Shown here piece by piece: positions 1-8,649 of a stretch of 64,000 nt of DNA. Each line of letters begins with the position of its first letter. The stretch's first letter is position 1. Below the pieces are notes generated by a model that saw only the letters and a program-made list of their open reading frames with translations, had not been told where the DNA came from and made no database searches. The stretch comes from Ga0077536 sp943370145 (GTDB lineage Bacteria > Pseudomonadota > Gammaproteobacteria > Ga0077536). A program made the translations under genes and the position numbers. The DNA lies in contig CALRPY020000009.1 in assembly GCA_943370145.1 (NCBI GenBank), forward strand, positions 33,629 through 97,628, given 5' to 3'.

Positions 1-1
1 G

Positions 2-253
2 CACGGCAGCCCGTGGTCGGCGCCGATGATGGCCAAGTTCTCGGCGGCGCATTCGTACGCCGGCGCCGCCGCCGAGCTGGTCGTCAACCGGGGCATGGAG
101 CTGATGGGCGCCGCCGGCTACGCGTACGAGAGCCACCTCGAGAAATGCATGCGCGACTACAAGATCCTGCAGATGGCGCCGGGTGGCGCGCAGCGCGACC
201 TGCTGGAGATCGCGCAGGGCCTCTACGGTCCCTATCCGTGGACGGGCGCCTGA
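2..253 (+). CDS. Acyl-CoA dehydrogenase, C-terminal end (5' end outside window)
   Basis: An open frame enters from the left edge and ends at TGA 251-253, giving the last 83 residues of a protein. The stretch GMELMGAAGYAYE followed by MRDYKILQMAPGGAQRDLLE has the look of the C-terminal helical domain of flavin-dependent acyl-CoA dehydrogenases, where a conserved glycine-rich turn and an Arg-Asp pair contact FAD and the dimer partner. These enzymes make the alpha-beta double bond of an acyl-CoA and pass electrons to ETF. Substrate class cannot be read from the tail. The next gene starts eight bases after the stop codon. Confidence 0.75.
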   Translation, partial: HGSPWSAPMMAKFSAAHSYAGAAAELVVNRGMELMGAAGYAYESHLEKCMRDYKILQMAPGGAQRDLLEIAQGLYGPYPWTGA

Positions 254-260
254 ACCGGCG

Positions 261-926
261 GTGGACCTGACCGCCGCACTGGCGACACCGGCGCTCTGCC
301 TCGCCGGCGGCGTGGTGGCCTGCGTCGCGCTGGCCTGCGCCGTGTTGCGCGCGCCGTGGTGGTGGTTGCGGCAGCCGGGCTCGGTGCACGTGCTGTGTGG
401 CGCGTTGGTGATCCTGCTCGGCCTGTGGCAACTGCGGGCGGGCATTGGCGGCGGGCCGTGGCTGCATCTCCTCGGCGCGACCGCGCTGACGCTGATGTTC
501 AGCTGGCAGTTCGCGTTGCTCGGCTGCGCGGTGCTCGTGCTTGGCAGCGCGGCGACCGGCCACGGCGATTTCGCCAGCGCCGGACTCAATTTCACGCTCG
601 CCGGCCTGCTGCCCGTTGCCTTCAGTTACGGCTTCGCGCGCCTGGTGGAGCGCTGGCTTGCGCCGCATTTCTTCATCTATGTCTTCGTCACGGCCTTCCT
701 GGGGGCCGCACTCGCCGCGGGGCTCGTCGTCGTTGCGACGGGGCTCGTCGCGCTGGCGGGCGCTGCCGTCCCGGCCGAACACATCCTCACCAACTACCTG
801 CCGAGCGGCATCCTCATCCTGTTCCCCGAAGCCTTTGCCACCGGCGGGTGCATGACACTCGCGGTGGTCTATCGCCCTGCGTGGGTCGTGTCCTTCGACG
901 ACCGGCGCTACCTGCACGGCCGCTGA
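261..926 (+). CDS. Energy-coupling factor (CbiM-like) ABC transporter permease
   Basis: A 221-residue polytopic membrane protein. About six hydrophobic segments are visible, for example around residues 10-30, 45-60, 75-100, 105-130, 145-180 and 190-210. The overall pattern (PSGILILFPEAFATGGCMT near the C-terminus) resembles the short proteobacterial proteins annotated as energy-coupling factor permeases of the CbiM family, which act in uptake of metal ions or vitamins. I see no ATPase or T-component next to it, so substrate and partners are unknown. The GTG at 261 is chosen because it follows the upstream stop closely; an upstream ATG at 183 would overlap the dehydrogenase tail. Confidence 0.6.
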   Translation: MDLTAALATPALCLAGGVVACVALACAVLRAPWWWLRQPGSVHVLCGALVILLGLWQLRAGIGGGPWLHLLGATALTLMFSWQFALLGCAVLVLGSAATGHGDFASAGLNFTLAGLLPVAFSYGFARLVERWLAPHFFIYVFVTAFLGAALAAGLVVVATGLVALAGAAVPAEHILTNYLPSGILILFPEAFATGGCMTLAVVYRPAWVVSFDDRRYLHGR

Positions 927-1162
927 GCGCCCGCCAGTTGGCCGATGCGCTGGCGCGCCTGCTGGTCGTCCTGCGCGACGGGCGGCCGCGCTGGATCCGC
1001 GGATCGTGGCCCGCATCGCGGCGTGGCCGGCGAGCCAGCGCGACGGGCCTCGACCGCATCACGCGACCTGCGCTAATGTCGCTGCCTGCAACGAGCAGGC
1101 GTGCGGCCTGTGTGCCGCCGCCAGCTTCCGACCCAAAATTCCGGATCTCCTGTGTACCCCTG

Positions 1163-1600
1163 ATGACGCTGCCTATCGAAATGAACGGCCTGGATTATTT
1201 CCGGGCGATGATTGCGGGCGAGCAGCCGCACGCCCGCATGGCCGAACAGATCCCGATGCGCTTCGTGGCCGCCGACCATGGCTACATCCGCATCACTGCC
1301 CGTGCGGATGCGCGGCACACGAACCCCTACGGTCCGGTCCACGGCGGTTTCGCGGCCACGGTGCTCGATTCGGCCGCCGCCTGCGCCGTGCAGACCGCGC
1401 TGGAGGCCGGTGTGGGCTCGACGACGATCGATCTGCACGTGAAATATCTCCGGCCGCTGCCGCAGGATACCGACCTGATCGTCGAGGCGCGGCTCAGCAA
1501 CCTGTCGCGCCGTCTCGGGGTTGCGGAGGGCACGATCACGGACGCCGCGGGCAAGCTCTACGCGTCCGCGTCGGTGACCTGCATGGTGCTGCGCGACTGA
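1163..1600 (+). CDS. PaaI-family hotdog thioesterase
   Basis: A 145-residue protein of the usual length for single-hotdog acyl-CoA thioesterases. The segment NPYGPVHGGFAATVLDSAAA (about residues 53-72) is the family signature: the HGG loop and following helix that bind the CoA thioester and carry the acidic catalytic residue. Such enzymes hydrolyse small or aromatic acyl-CoAs. The ATG at 1163 was chosen because homologous sequence starts just after it and the frame upstream is not protein-like. The 236 bases before it hold no gene I can support. The thiopurine methyltransferase gene begins eight bases downstream, so the two are probably co-transcribed. Confidence 0.8.
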   Translation: MTLPIEMNGLDYFRAMIAGEQPHARMAEQIPMRFVAADHGYIRITARADARHTNPYGPVHGGFAATVLDSAAACAVQTALEAGVGSTTIDLHVKYLRPLPQDTDLIVEARLSNLSRRLGVAEGTITDAAGKLYASASVTCMVLRD

Positions 1601-1608
1601 GGGGCGCG

Positions 1609-2301
1609 ATGGAGCCGGCATTCTGGCTCGAGCGCTGGGCGCGCGGCGAAACCGGTTTCCACCTGCCGACGGTCAATCCGTACCTGCCGCGTTACTGGCC
1701 GGCGCTGGCACTGCGGCCGGGCGCCCGCGTGCTGGTGCCGCTCGCGGGCAAGAGCGTGGACCTCCTGTGGCTGCGTGATCAGGGCCACGAGGTCGTCGCG
1801 GTCGAACTCAGCCCGCTCGCCGCAGATGCGCTGTTCGCGACGCTCGGCGCCACGCCACGCGTCACGCGCGAGGCGGGTTTCGAGCTTCGGCGGGTCCCCG
1901 GGCTCAGCTTCATCATCGGGGATTTCTTCGCCACGACGCCGGCGCTGGTCGGCCGGATCGACGCCGTTTATGACCGCGCCGCGCTGATCGCACTGCCGCC
2001 GCCCGCGCGCGAAGCCTACGCACGGCACCTCTGCGCGCTGCAGGCGCCCGGTGCGGGGACCCTGCTGGTCGGTTTCGAGTATCCGCAACCGCAGATGCAG
2101 GGACCGCCGTTCGCGGTCCACGAAGCGGAGGTCAGGGCCCTGTTCGGGGCCACGCACGGGATCCGCACGCTGGCCTGCGAGGACATCCTCGCGCAGGAGC
2201 CCCGGTTCCAGGCGCGCGGCGTCACCGCGCTCGCCGAGCGCATCTATGCCCTGCGCCGCCGGTGTGAAAATGACGCGGACTTGTCCGGTATCATGCGATG
2301 A
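1609..2301 (+). CDS. tpm: Thiopurine S-methyltransferase
   Basis: A 230-residue SAM-dependent methyltransferase. The N-terminus has the bacterial TPMT pattern: FWLERWARGETGFHLPTVNP, then VLVPLAGKSVDLLWL (SAM-binding strand and loop), VVAVELSPLA (acidic residue for the SAM ribose) and AVYDRAALIALPP. Bacterial members methylate thiopurines and also tellurite or selenite; the natural substrate is uncertain. The length is close to the 215-220 residues of characterised bacterial forms, with a short C-terminal extension. The stop overlaps an upstream in-frame extension of the next gene, whose likely start is at 2373. Confidence 0.9.
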   Translation: MEPAFWLERWARGETGFHLPTVNPYLPRYWPALALRPGARVLVPLAGKSVDLLWLRDQGHEVVAVELSPLAADALFATLGATPRVTREAGFELRRVPGLSFIIGDFFATTPALVGRIDAVYDRAALIALPPPAREAYARHLCALQAPGAGTLLVGFEYPQPQMQGPPFAVHEAEVRALFGATHGIRTLACEDILAQEPRFQARGVTALAERIYALRRRCENDADLSGIMR

Positions 2302-2372
2302 CCGGCCACTTGGGGCAGGCTTGCAGGCAGGCGGCGGCCCGTGGACGCAACACCGGACTGGGGAGCGAAGCG

Positions 2373-2807
2373 ATGCGACAGGGATCAGGACTGAAGTTCA
2401 CGTTGCCGGCGCTGCTGCTGGCCTTGCCGCTCGCCGGGCCCGCGGCGCCCCCGGACGCGCCAGCCGCCGCGCAGCCGAATCCGCTCGAACTCGGCCGGCA
2501 GCGCTACATGCTCGATTGCGCCACCTGCCACGGCGTGGACGGCAGCGGCAACGGCCCGGTGGCCGGCGTGTTGAAGATCGCCCCACCCGATCTCACGCGC
2601 ATCGCCAGCCGCAACCACGGAAATTTCTCCTACGCCGACGTCTTCGCGACCATCGACGGCCGCCAGATGCCGCTCGCCCACGGCACGCGCGACATGCCCC
2701 TGTGGGGCAACCGCTACAAGACCGCGCTGGTCGCCATGGGCGAGAAGAAGGTCCACGACCGCGTCGACGCCATCGTGCGTTACCTGGAGACGTTGCAGGT
2801 TCCGTGA
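2373..2807 (+). CDS. Secreted mono-haem cytochrome c
   Basis: A 144-residue protein starting with a Sec-type signal peptide (positive MRQGSGLK, hydrophobic residues 9-24). The haem motif CATCH is at residues 49-53 and a probable axial methionine lies in GTRDMPLWG towards the C-terminus, so this is a class I cytochrome c exported to the periplasm and matured by the Ccm system encoded further right. The ATG at 2373 follows a GGGAG ribosome site and gives a clean signal peptide; the in-frame ATG at 2298 would add 25 unlikely residues. It is visibly related to the cytochrome at 10932-11348 (shared CHG...DGP, IDGR and DMPLWG/DMPMWG blocks). Confidence 0.88.
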   Translation: MRQGSGLKFTLPALLLALPLAGPAAPPDAPAAAQPNPLELGRQRYMLDCATCHGVDGSGNGPVAGVLKIAPPDLTRIASRNHGNFSYADVFATIDGRQMPLAHGTRDMPLWGNRYKTALVAMGEKKVHDRVDAIVRYLETLQVP

Positions 2808-2818
2808 ACGAGTTTTCG

Positions 2819-2965
2819 CCTCTCCCGCCCCGGGAGAGGTGAAACAAAAAGGGGATACGCGAGAATCGGAGCTTCGCCCCTGCCGTCCCTGGCGCGGCGA
2901 AGCGGCGCCCGGATCTTCGCCTCTCCCGTCCAGGGAGAGGCCGGCCGCGAGGCCGGGTGAGGGTT
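2819..2965. repeat. REP-like repeat units between convergent genes
   Basis: A perfect 9-bp inverted repeat CCTCTCCCG/CGGGAGAGG lies at 2819-2839 just past the cytochrome stop. A second unit at about 2915-2965 has CTCTCCC...GGGAGAGG followed by GGCCGGGTGAGGGTT. The same building blocks recur at 9.1, 12.3, 19.9, 23.9-24.1 and 57.2-57.5 kb. As RNA the inverted repeats fold into stable hairpins and could reduce read-through between the convergent cytochrome and SDR genes, but there is no T run. Confidence 0.75.
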
Positions 2966-3002
2966 CGCTCAGCTTGGCGACGCGCCCGCCATTCCTATTC
3001 CT

Positions 3003-3785
3003 TCAAGCATTCCTGATTGTCAGCCCGCCATCCACCGGCAGCGCGACGCCCGTGACGTAGGATGCCGCCGGCAGCACCAGTGACAGCGTCATCTGCGCCA
3101 CCTCCTCCGGATCACCGTAGCGGCGCAGCGCGACGCGGCGGCGCGCGAATTCCTGTTTCGCCTCGTCCGGGATCGCCGCCGTCATGCCGGTGACAATCGG
3201 GCCCGGGCAGATGCAGTTGACCGTGATGCCGCGCGGACCGAGCTCGACGGCGAGCGAGCGCGTGAGGCCGATGACCCCTGTCTTCGCCGCGGAGTACGGG
3301 CTGAATCCCTTCGTGGCGCCCAGGCCCTCCGTCGACGCGATGTTCACGATGCGCGCCGCGTCGCTCTTGCGCAGCCACGGCAGGCAGTCGCGGACCAGCT
3401 GCACCTGCGCCGTCAGCAGCACGGCGAAGGTCCGGTTCCAGCGTTCGTCGTAGTCGGCGGCGTCGATATCCGTCTCGAGCGCGATGCCCGCATTGTTGAC
3501 CAGGATGTCGAGGCCGCCCCAGCGTTGCGCGATGTCGGCGACGATCGCACGGCGCTCGTCGGCGTTCGTCACGTCCAGCCGGTAACCGACCGCGCTGCCG
3601 CCGGCGGCCGTGATCTGGTCGACAACCTCGTTGACGCGCGCGAGGTCCAGATCCGTGACCGCCACGTGTGCGCCCTCGTCGGCGAACAACAGCGCGGTGG
3701 CGCGGCCCATGCCGCTCTGCGCGCCGGTGACGAGGGCGATGCGGTTGCGGATGCTGCGGTCGAGTTTCGTGTTGCGAGGCATCAT
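3003..3785 (-). CDS. SDR-family oxidoreductase
   Basis: A 260-residue classical short-chain dehydrogenase. Visible motifs are the cofactor loop TGAQSGMG (residues 20-27), NNAG (97-100), and catalytic Ser in NIAS (about 151), Tyr164 and Lys168 in YSAAK. The acidic Asp in VTDLD after the second strand suggests NAD preference. The closing SYVTGVALPVDGG is typical. These features resemble 3-oxoacyl-ACP reductase-like enzymes or alcohol dehydrogenases of degradation pathways; the substrate is not predictable. Two tandem ATGs (3785, 3782) are possible starts. The gene is divergent from the CoA-transferase at 3915 and the short space between must hold both promoters. Confidence 0.9.
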   Translation of the reverse strand: MMPRNTKLDRSIRNRIALVTGAQSGMGRATALLFADEGAHVAVTDLDLARVNEVVDQITAAGGSAVGYRLDVTNADERRAIVADIAQRWGGLDILVNNAGIALETDIDAADYDERWNRTFAVLLTAQVQLVRDCLPWLRKSDAARIVNIASTEGLGATKGFSPYSAAKTGVIGLTRSLAVELGPRGITVNCICPGPIVTGMTAAIPDEAKQEFARRRVALRRYGDPEEVAQMTLSLVLPAASYVTGVALPVDGGLTIRNA

Positions 3786-3914
3786 TCATCTCTCTCGATA
3801 GGAATCGTGGCCGCATTATCAAGCACGGCCGGACGGCCCCGGCAAGGGATGTTCGCAGCCCCGTGTCCCTGCCTATACTCGGGCACCCCCATTCCCGTCG
3901 ACGAGGTGAGCGCG

Positions 3915-5132
3915 ATGAACGAACCGATGCTGGCCGGACTGCGCATCCTCGACCTCACCCGGGCGCTCGCCGGGCCGACCTGCACGCGCATGCTGGTGGA
4001 AATGGGGGCCGAGGTCATCAAGGTGGAGCCCGCGCCCGGCGGCGAGATGACGCGCTACGTGTCGAAGCTGCGGGGCAACGAACGCAGCCTCTATTACATC
4101 CAGCAGAATCGCGGAAAGAAGAGCGTCTGCGTCGACCTGCGCAAGCCCGAGGGCCTTGCGCTGGTGCAGGAACTCGTCAGGCAGGTCGACGTCGTCGTCG
4201 AGAATTTCAAGCCGGGCGTGATCGTGGAGATGGGCATGGGTTTCGACGCGCTGCGCGCGGTGAAGCCGGACATCATCCTGTGTTCGATATCGGCGCTCGG
4301 GCAGAGCGGCCCGCTGTCCGGGAAGCCCGGCTACGATTACATCGCCCAGGCCTATTCCGGCGTGACGTCGATGATCGGCGATCCCGAACAGCCGCCGTAC
4401 ATCCCGCTGGTGGGCATCGGCGACGTCAGCACCGGCGTGCACGCCGCACTCGCCATCCTCGCCGCGCTGCGTTACCGCGACCGCACCGGGCGCGGCCAGC
4501 ACCTCGATGTCGGCCTGCTCGACGTCTACTACCACTGCCACGAAGTCAACGTGCACACCTACAGCGGCACCGACGGCCGGGTCGAGCCGAAGCGCACCGG
4601 GCGCCACGCGACCTACGTCTGCCCCGCCGGCGTGTTCCGCGCGAGTGGCGGCCGCGACGTGATGATCATGGGCTTCCTGCATCACTGGAAGGATCTCTGC
4701 GCCGCGCTCGGTCGCCCTGAGCTCGCGACTCATCCGGCGTGGGACAGCGATTCCAAGCGGCTCGCGATCATGCCGGAGATCATCGCGCTGATCGAAAACT
4801 GGCTGCAGTCCTTCGCCAACCCCGACGACGCGATTCGCGTGCTCGAGGCGCACAACGTGCCCTGCGCGCCGGTGCTGTCGGTGGCCGAGACGATGCGCGA
4901 ACCGCACCTGCGAGAGCGCGGCACAGTGCGGACCGTCAGCGACCGGCTCGCCGGCAGCTTCGAGGTGCCCGGCTTCCCGCTGCGCTTCAGTGATTTCCCG
5001 GATCCGTTGCCGCTCGAGGCGCCGCTGCTCGGCGAGCACAACGCGAACGTGCTGACCTCGATGCTCGGCAAGTCGCCGGAGGAGGTCGCGCGGCTGCGTG
5101 CAGCGGGTGTCCTCATCGAAAAGGAGTGCTGA
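3915..5132 (+). CDS. CaiB/BaiF family (family III) CoA-transferase
   Basis: A 405-residue protein of standard family length. The N-terminus LAGLRILDLTRALAGPTCTR and the segment AEVIKVEPAPGGEMTR are classic for family III CoA-transferases, and Asp170 in VGIGDVSTGVHAA is the expected catalytic aspartate that forms the acyl anhydride. These enzymes move CoA between carboxylic acids (for example carnitine, formyl/oxalate, bile acid or aromatic acids). The start ATG follows GAGGTGA at 3905-3911. The neighbouring SDR and CoA-linked genes suggest a degradation pathway, which is inference; the actual acid is unknown. Confidence 0.9.
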   Translation: MNEPMLAGLRILDLTRALAGPTCTRMLVEMGAEVIKVEPAPGGEMTRYVSKLRGNERSLYYIQQNRGKKSVCVDLRKPEGLALVQELVRQVDVVVENFKPGVIVEMGMGFDALRAVKPDIILCSISALGQSGPLSGKPGYDYIAQAYSGVTSMIGDPEQPPYIPLVGIGDVSTGVHAALAILAALRYRDRTGRGQHLDVGLLDVYYHCHEVNVHTYSGTDGRVEPKRTGRHATYVCPAGVFRASGGRDVMIMGFLHHWKDLCAALGRPELATHPAWDSDSKRLAIMPEIIALIENWLQSFANPDDAIRVLEAHNVPCAPVLSVAETMREPHLRERGTVRTVSDRLAGSFEVPGFPLRFSDFPDPLPLEAPLLGEHNANVLTSMLGKSPEEVARLRAAGVLIEKEC

Positions 5133-5159
5133 GGCACTCGCGCCAGGACTGTCCCGAAC

Positions 5160-6038
5160 TTGAATACCCCGATGCCGTCGACGGGCGCCTTCGCGCGCTT
5201 CGCGCCCGCCCTGTTCGTCCTGTTGTGGTCCACCGGCTTCGTCGGCGCGAAGTTCGGCCTGCCGTACTGCGAGCCGGTGACCTTCATGTGGTACCGCTAT
5301 TCGATCGTCGCGCTGCTGCTCGGCGCCTACGTGCTGTACGCGCGGGCGCCGTGGCCGCGCGAGCCGTCGGCCTACCTGCACCTGGCGCTGACCGGCCTGC
5401 TGCTGCACGGCGTCTACATCGGTGGCGTGTTCATCGCGATCGCGCACGGCATGAGTTCAGGCATCGCCGCGCTGATCGTCGGCGTCCAGCCGCTGCTGAC
5501 CGCGACGCTCGTCGGGCCGTTGCTGGGCGACACCCTGACGCGGCGGCAGTGGGCCGGCTTCGTCGTCGGTTTCGCCGGGCTGGTGCTGACCGTGGCGAAG
5601 ACTTTCGATCTCGGTGGCATGCCGCTGTTCGGCCTGATGACCTGCCTGTGCGCGCTGTTCGCGATCACTTTCGGCACGATTTACCAGAAACGGCACACCG
5701 TCGGCGTCGACAGTCGCGTCGGCGCGCTGGTGCAGTTCATCGCCACCGCCGCAGTGGCCGGCGTGGTGTCGGCGCTCTTCGAAACGGGCGAGGTCGAGTG
5801 GCATCCACGCTTCGTGTTCGCCCTTGCGTGGCTCTGCTTCGCGCTGTCGCTGGGCGCCATCAGTATCCTGTGGTCGCTCATCAAGCGCGGCGCGGCGGCG
5901 CGGGTGGCGAGCCTGTTCTACCTGGTGCCGCCGGTGACGGCGGTCGAAGGCTACCTGCTGTTCGGCGAAACGCTGCACGTCGCGCAGATGCTCGGCATCG
6001 CGACGACCGCGGTGGGCGTCGCGCTGATCAATCGATGA
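5160..6038 (+). CDS. EamA-type DMT superfamily transporter
   Basis: A 292-residue membrane protein with ten hydrophobic segments in two repeated halves, as in the drug/metabolite transporter superfamily. The N-terminal WSTGFVGAKFG and the C-terminal SLFYLVPPVTAVEGYLLFGE are typical EamA signatures. The usual role is efflux or uptake of small metabolites across the inner membrane; the substrate is unknown. The TTG at 5160 is taken as start because an AGGA lies about 11 bases upstream; the ATG at 5172 is an alternative that would shorten the protein by four residues. It lies 27 bases after the CoA-transferase and is probably in the same transcript. Confidence 0.85.
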   Translation: MNTPMPSTGAFARFAPALFVLLWSTGFVGAKFGLPYCEPVTFMWYRYSIVALLLGAYVLYARAPWPREPSAYLHLALTGLLLHGVYIGGVFIAIAHGMSSGIAALIVGVQPLLTATLVGPLLGDTLTRRQWAGFVVGFAGLVLTVAKTFDLGGMPLFGLMTCLCALFAITFGTIYQKRHTVGVDSRVGALVQFIATAAVAGVVSALFETGEVEWHPRFVFALAWLCFALSLGAISILWSLIKRGAAARVASLFYLVPPVTAVEGYLLFGETLHVAQMLGIATTAVGVALINR

Positions 6039-6104
6039 GGGTTGCAAGCCGCACGCGCGGGCTTCGTCGCTTCCATCCCGGAAGAGTCCGGCCGCACGGC
6101 GCCG

Positions 6105-6231
6105 GAGAAAAGGTGTCGGATTTTAAATCCGACACCTTTTCTCGCCCAGGAAGCCCGACGATCGCCGGCGCCAACTGTCGCGGCGGTGCTGGAGAAAAGG
6201 TGTCAGATTTCAAATCTGCCACCTTTTCTCC
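6105..6231. repeat. Pair of ~40-bp palindromes (pair A)
   Basis: Two long inverted repeats sit in the 254-base gap before the MazG-like gene. The first (6105-6143) has 19-bp perfect arms, half-site GAGAAAAGGTGTCGGATTT, around one central base. The second (6191-6231) has 20-bp arms with one mismatch and the commoner half-site GGAGAAAAGGTGTCAGATTT. They flank 47 bases. The same element recurs at 12.1-12.2 and 23.8-24.0 kb. Each would form a stable RNA hairpin flanked by A and U tracts on both strands. Confidence 0.92.
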
Positions 6232-6292
6232 CCACAGACTCCAGCATGGCTGGCGACGTTTACCCGCCGGTAGAAAAAAGGAGGTGTGCCAC

Positions 6293-6658
6293 ATGAACAA
6301 TCAGGCCCTGCGCGACGGCCTCGACGCGCTTGCCGCTGAACTGCGCGACTTCGCGCAGGCACGCGACTGGGAGCAATTCCACGCGCCGAAGAATCTCGCG
6401 ATGTCGCTCGCGATCGAGGCGGCGGAAGTGATGGAGCATTTCCAGTGGTCGTCGGCCGACGCGGCCCCTGCGCTGGACGCCGACAAGCGCCAGGCCATTG
6501 CGCTCGAACTCGCGGACGTGATGATCTACCTGCTTCGCCTGTCGACGGTGCTCGGCATCGATCTCGTCGACGCGGTGCGGGGGAAGCTTGCGATCAACGC
6601 GCAGCGCTACCCCGTGGACAAGGCGCGGGGACGCTCGGACAAGTACGACGAACTTTGA
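6293..6658 (+). CDS. MazG-like nucleotide pyrophosphohydrolase
   Basis: A 121-residue all-alpha protein. The segment NLAMSLAIEAAEVMEHFQW (about 34-52) and later ELADVMIYLLRL (68-79) form the paired EExxE-like and ExxD metal-binding helices of MazG/dCTPase-type enzymes. Such short proteins hydrolyse (d)NTPs to monophosphates and pyrophosphate, often as housecleaning enzymes. The ATG at 6293 is preceded by a near-perfect ribosome site AAGGAGGTG (6278-6286). The gene stands alone between palindrome pair A and the quinohemoprotein gene. Confidence 0.88.
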   Translation: MNNQALRDGLDALAAELRDFAQARDWEQFHAPKNLAMSLAIEAAEVMEHFQWSSADAAPALDADKRQAIALELADVMIYLLRLSTVLGIDLVDAVRGKLAINAQRYPVDKARGRSDKYDEL

Positions 6659-6722
6659 TGATTTGGTGCGCCGCAAAAGCGGAGCCGTGCATGCGGTTTG
6701 GTAAAAAAAGACGAGAGGGGAG

Positions 6723-8597
6723 ATGAGCATGAAGTTGAAAGTTCCGGGCGTGCGCCTGGTGCTGGGCCTGGTCCTGGCGGCGCCGCTGGCACACGCCGCA
6801 GACGGAGCGGACGGTGCGGCGGTCTACAAGCAGCACTGCGCGTCCTGCCACGATACCGGGGCGGCGCGTGCGCCGACCTTCGAAACCCTGCAGAAGATGG
6901 AGCCCGTGGCCGTGGTGCGCGCGCTGGAGACGGGCGTCATGCGCGTCATCGGCACGTTCAGCCTCAGCGGCCCGCAGCGCATCGCGGTCGCCGAGCACGT
7001 GACCGGCAAACCTTATGACGCGACCTGGCAGCCCAAGGTGGCCAACAGGTGCGCGCCGTCGACCTGGCCGACGCAGGCCGACCCGTTCTCTGCGCCGCAC
7101 TGGAACGGCTGGGGCGTCAACCAGCAGAACACCCGCTTCCAGCCCGGTGAGATGGCAAAGCTCGCGAAGGGCGACGTGTCGAAGCTCGAACTCGCCTGGG
7201 CCTTCGCCTTCCCCGGCGAAACCCTCGCCGAGGCGCATCCGGCCGTCATCGACGGCCGGCTCTTTGTCGGCAGCCGCAGCGGGACAGTCCATGCGCTGGA
7301 CGCGAAGACCGGCTGCACGCACTGGACCTTCCAGGCCAACGCCGCGGTCAAGGGCGCGATGCTGGTTGCAAGCGTCAAGGATGGCGAAGCGCCGAGCGTG
7401 TTCTTCGGCGACGTCGGTGGCCGCGCCTATGCCCTCAACGCCGCGACCGGCGAGCAGCGCTGGTCGATCGTGGCCGACGATCACCAGGCGGCGCGCCTGA
7501 CCGGCGGCTTCCAGCTGGTCGATGGCACGCTGTACATCCCGGTGTCCTCGCTCGAGGAGGGGCTTGCCGCCGATCCGAACTACCTCTGCTGCACCTTCCG
7601 CGGCTCGGTGCTGGCCGTCGATCCGGCAACCGGCAACGTGAAATGGAAGCAGCACTCCATCGTCGCCGAGCCGACGCAGAAGACGGCCGCCGTCGGGGGC
7701 GGGCGCGAGATGATCGGCCCCAACGGCGCCGCGATCTGGTCGGCGCCGACGGTCGATCCGAAGAACGGCATGCTTTACGTCTCGACCGGCGACAACTACT
7801 CGCAGCCGGCGACCGACACGAGCGACGCGATCATGGCGATGTCGCTGAAGGACGGTGCCATCGCGTGGTCCTACCAGGGGCTCGCGGGCGATGCCTGGAA
7901 CGTCGCGTGCAGCCTGCCCGGCGGCAGCAACTGCCCGGAGGATGAAGGTCCGGACCACGACATGGGCTCGTCCCCGATCCTCGTGGATCTCGGCGACGGC
8001 AAGCGCGTGCTGCTCGGCGGCCAGAAGACCGGCGTGATGCACGCGATCGATCCCGACAACAAGGGTGCGGTGCTGTGGAAGACGCGTGTCGGCAAGGGCG
8101 GCATCCTCGGCGGCATCGAGTGGGGTTCCGCGACCGATGGCAAGGCGGTTTACGTCGCGCTGTCCGACGCGCGCTGGGACAAGGGCCAGTTCTTCGGTGA
8201 CAAGGTTTCCCTCGACCCGCTCCACGGTGGAGGCCTGTTCGCGCTCGACGTGCGTGACGGCAAGCTGCTGTGGCAGGCGCCGCCGGTGTCCTGCGCGGGC
8301 CGCGAGCGCTGCAGCCCGGCCCAGACCGCGGCAGTCACCGCGATTCCGGGCGTGGTGTTCTCCGGCGCGATGAGTGGCGTGATGCGCGCCTTCGATACCG
8401 CGAACGGCGAAGTCCTGTGGACCTACGACACGATTCGCGATTACGACACCGTCAATGGTGCCGAGGGTCGCGGCGGCGCAATCGACCAGTCGGGCGTCGT
8501 CGTCGTCGACGGCATGGTCTACATGAACTCGGGTTATGCGAACTGGGGTGGCAACCCCGGCAACGTGCTGCTCGCATTCAAGCCGAAGGCGCCCTGA
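6723..8597 (+). CDS. PQQ-type quinohemoprotein dehydrogenase with N-terminal cytochrome c domain (PVA dehydrogenase-like)
   Basis: A 624-residue exported protein. A signal peptide covers residues 1-25. A short cytochrome c domain follows with CASCH at 39-43, and from about residue 110 an eight-bladed propeller with repeated GxVxALDAxTG-type tryptophan-docking motifs (TVHALDAKTGCTHW, AYALNAATGEQRW, LAVDPATGNVKW). The sequence around MLYVSTGDNYS and the Cys-Cys pair in PNYLCC resemble polyvinyl-alcohol dehydrogenases and related quinohemoprotein alcohol dehydrogenases. Expected role: periplasmic alcohol oxidation with PQQ, passing electrons to the haem. Actual substrate is unknown, and no PQQ synthesis genes are in the window. 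GGGGAG precedes the ATG. Confidence 0.85.
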   Translation: MSMKLKVPGVRLVLGLVLAAPLAHAADGADGAAVYKQHCASCHDTGAARAPTFETLQKMEPVAVVRALETGVMRVIGTFSLSGPQRIAVAEHVTGKPYDATWQPKVANRCAPSTWPTQADPFSAPHWNGWGVNQQNTRFQPGEMAKLAKGDVSKLELAWAFAFPGETLAEAHPAVIDGRLFVGSRSGTVHALDAKTGCTHWTFQANAAVKGAMLVASVKDGEAPSVFFGDVGGRAYALNAATGEQRWSIVADDHQAARLTGGFQLVDGTLYIPVSSLEEGLAADPNYLCCTFRGSVLAVDPATGNVKWKQHSIVAEPTQKTAAVGGGREMIGPNGAAIWSAPTVDPKNGMLYVSTGDNYSQPATDTSDAIMAMSLKDGAIAWSYQGLAGDAWNVACSLPGGSNCPEDEGPDHDMGSSPILVDLGDGKRVLLGGQKTGVMHAIDPDNKGAVLWKTRVGKGGILGGIEWGSATDGKAVYVALSDARWDKGQFFGDKVSLDPLHGGGLFALDVRDGKLLWQAPPVSCAGRERCSPAQTAAVTAIPGVVFSGAMSGVMRAFDTANGEVLWTYDTIRDYDTVNGAEGRGGAIDQSGVVVVDGMVYMNSGYANWGGNPGNVLLAFKPKAP

Positions 8598-8614
8598 GGC
8601 GCCCGTCACACGGT

Positions 8615-8645
8615 CGCCCACGCCGCTTGCGGGGCGGCGTGGGCG
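8615..8645. terminator. Hairpin between convergent genes
   Basis: A perfect 12-bp stem CGCCCACGCCGC/GCGGCGTGGGCG (8615-8626 and 8634-8645) with a seven-base loop lies between the stops of the quinohemoprotein gene and the leftward DUF2061 gene. There is no T run, so it may act as a bidirectional barrier or together with Rho rather than as a classical intrinsic terminator. Confidence 0.6.
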
Positions 8646-8649
8646 TGGT

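Noticed and set aside
927..1162. Possible small gene between the permease and the thioesterase
   Set aside because: Plus- and minus-strand frames here have no ribosome site or recognisable sequence; only a weak TCGACC/TAATGT promoter-like pair is visible.
3873..5447. Long minus-strand open frame (over 500 codons) opposite the CoA-transferase
   Set aside because: High GC keeps the opposite strand open; the translation is Arg/His/Gln-rich without domains, and the plus strand holds a clear family III CoA-transferase.
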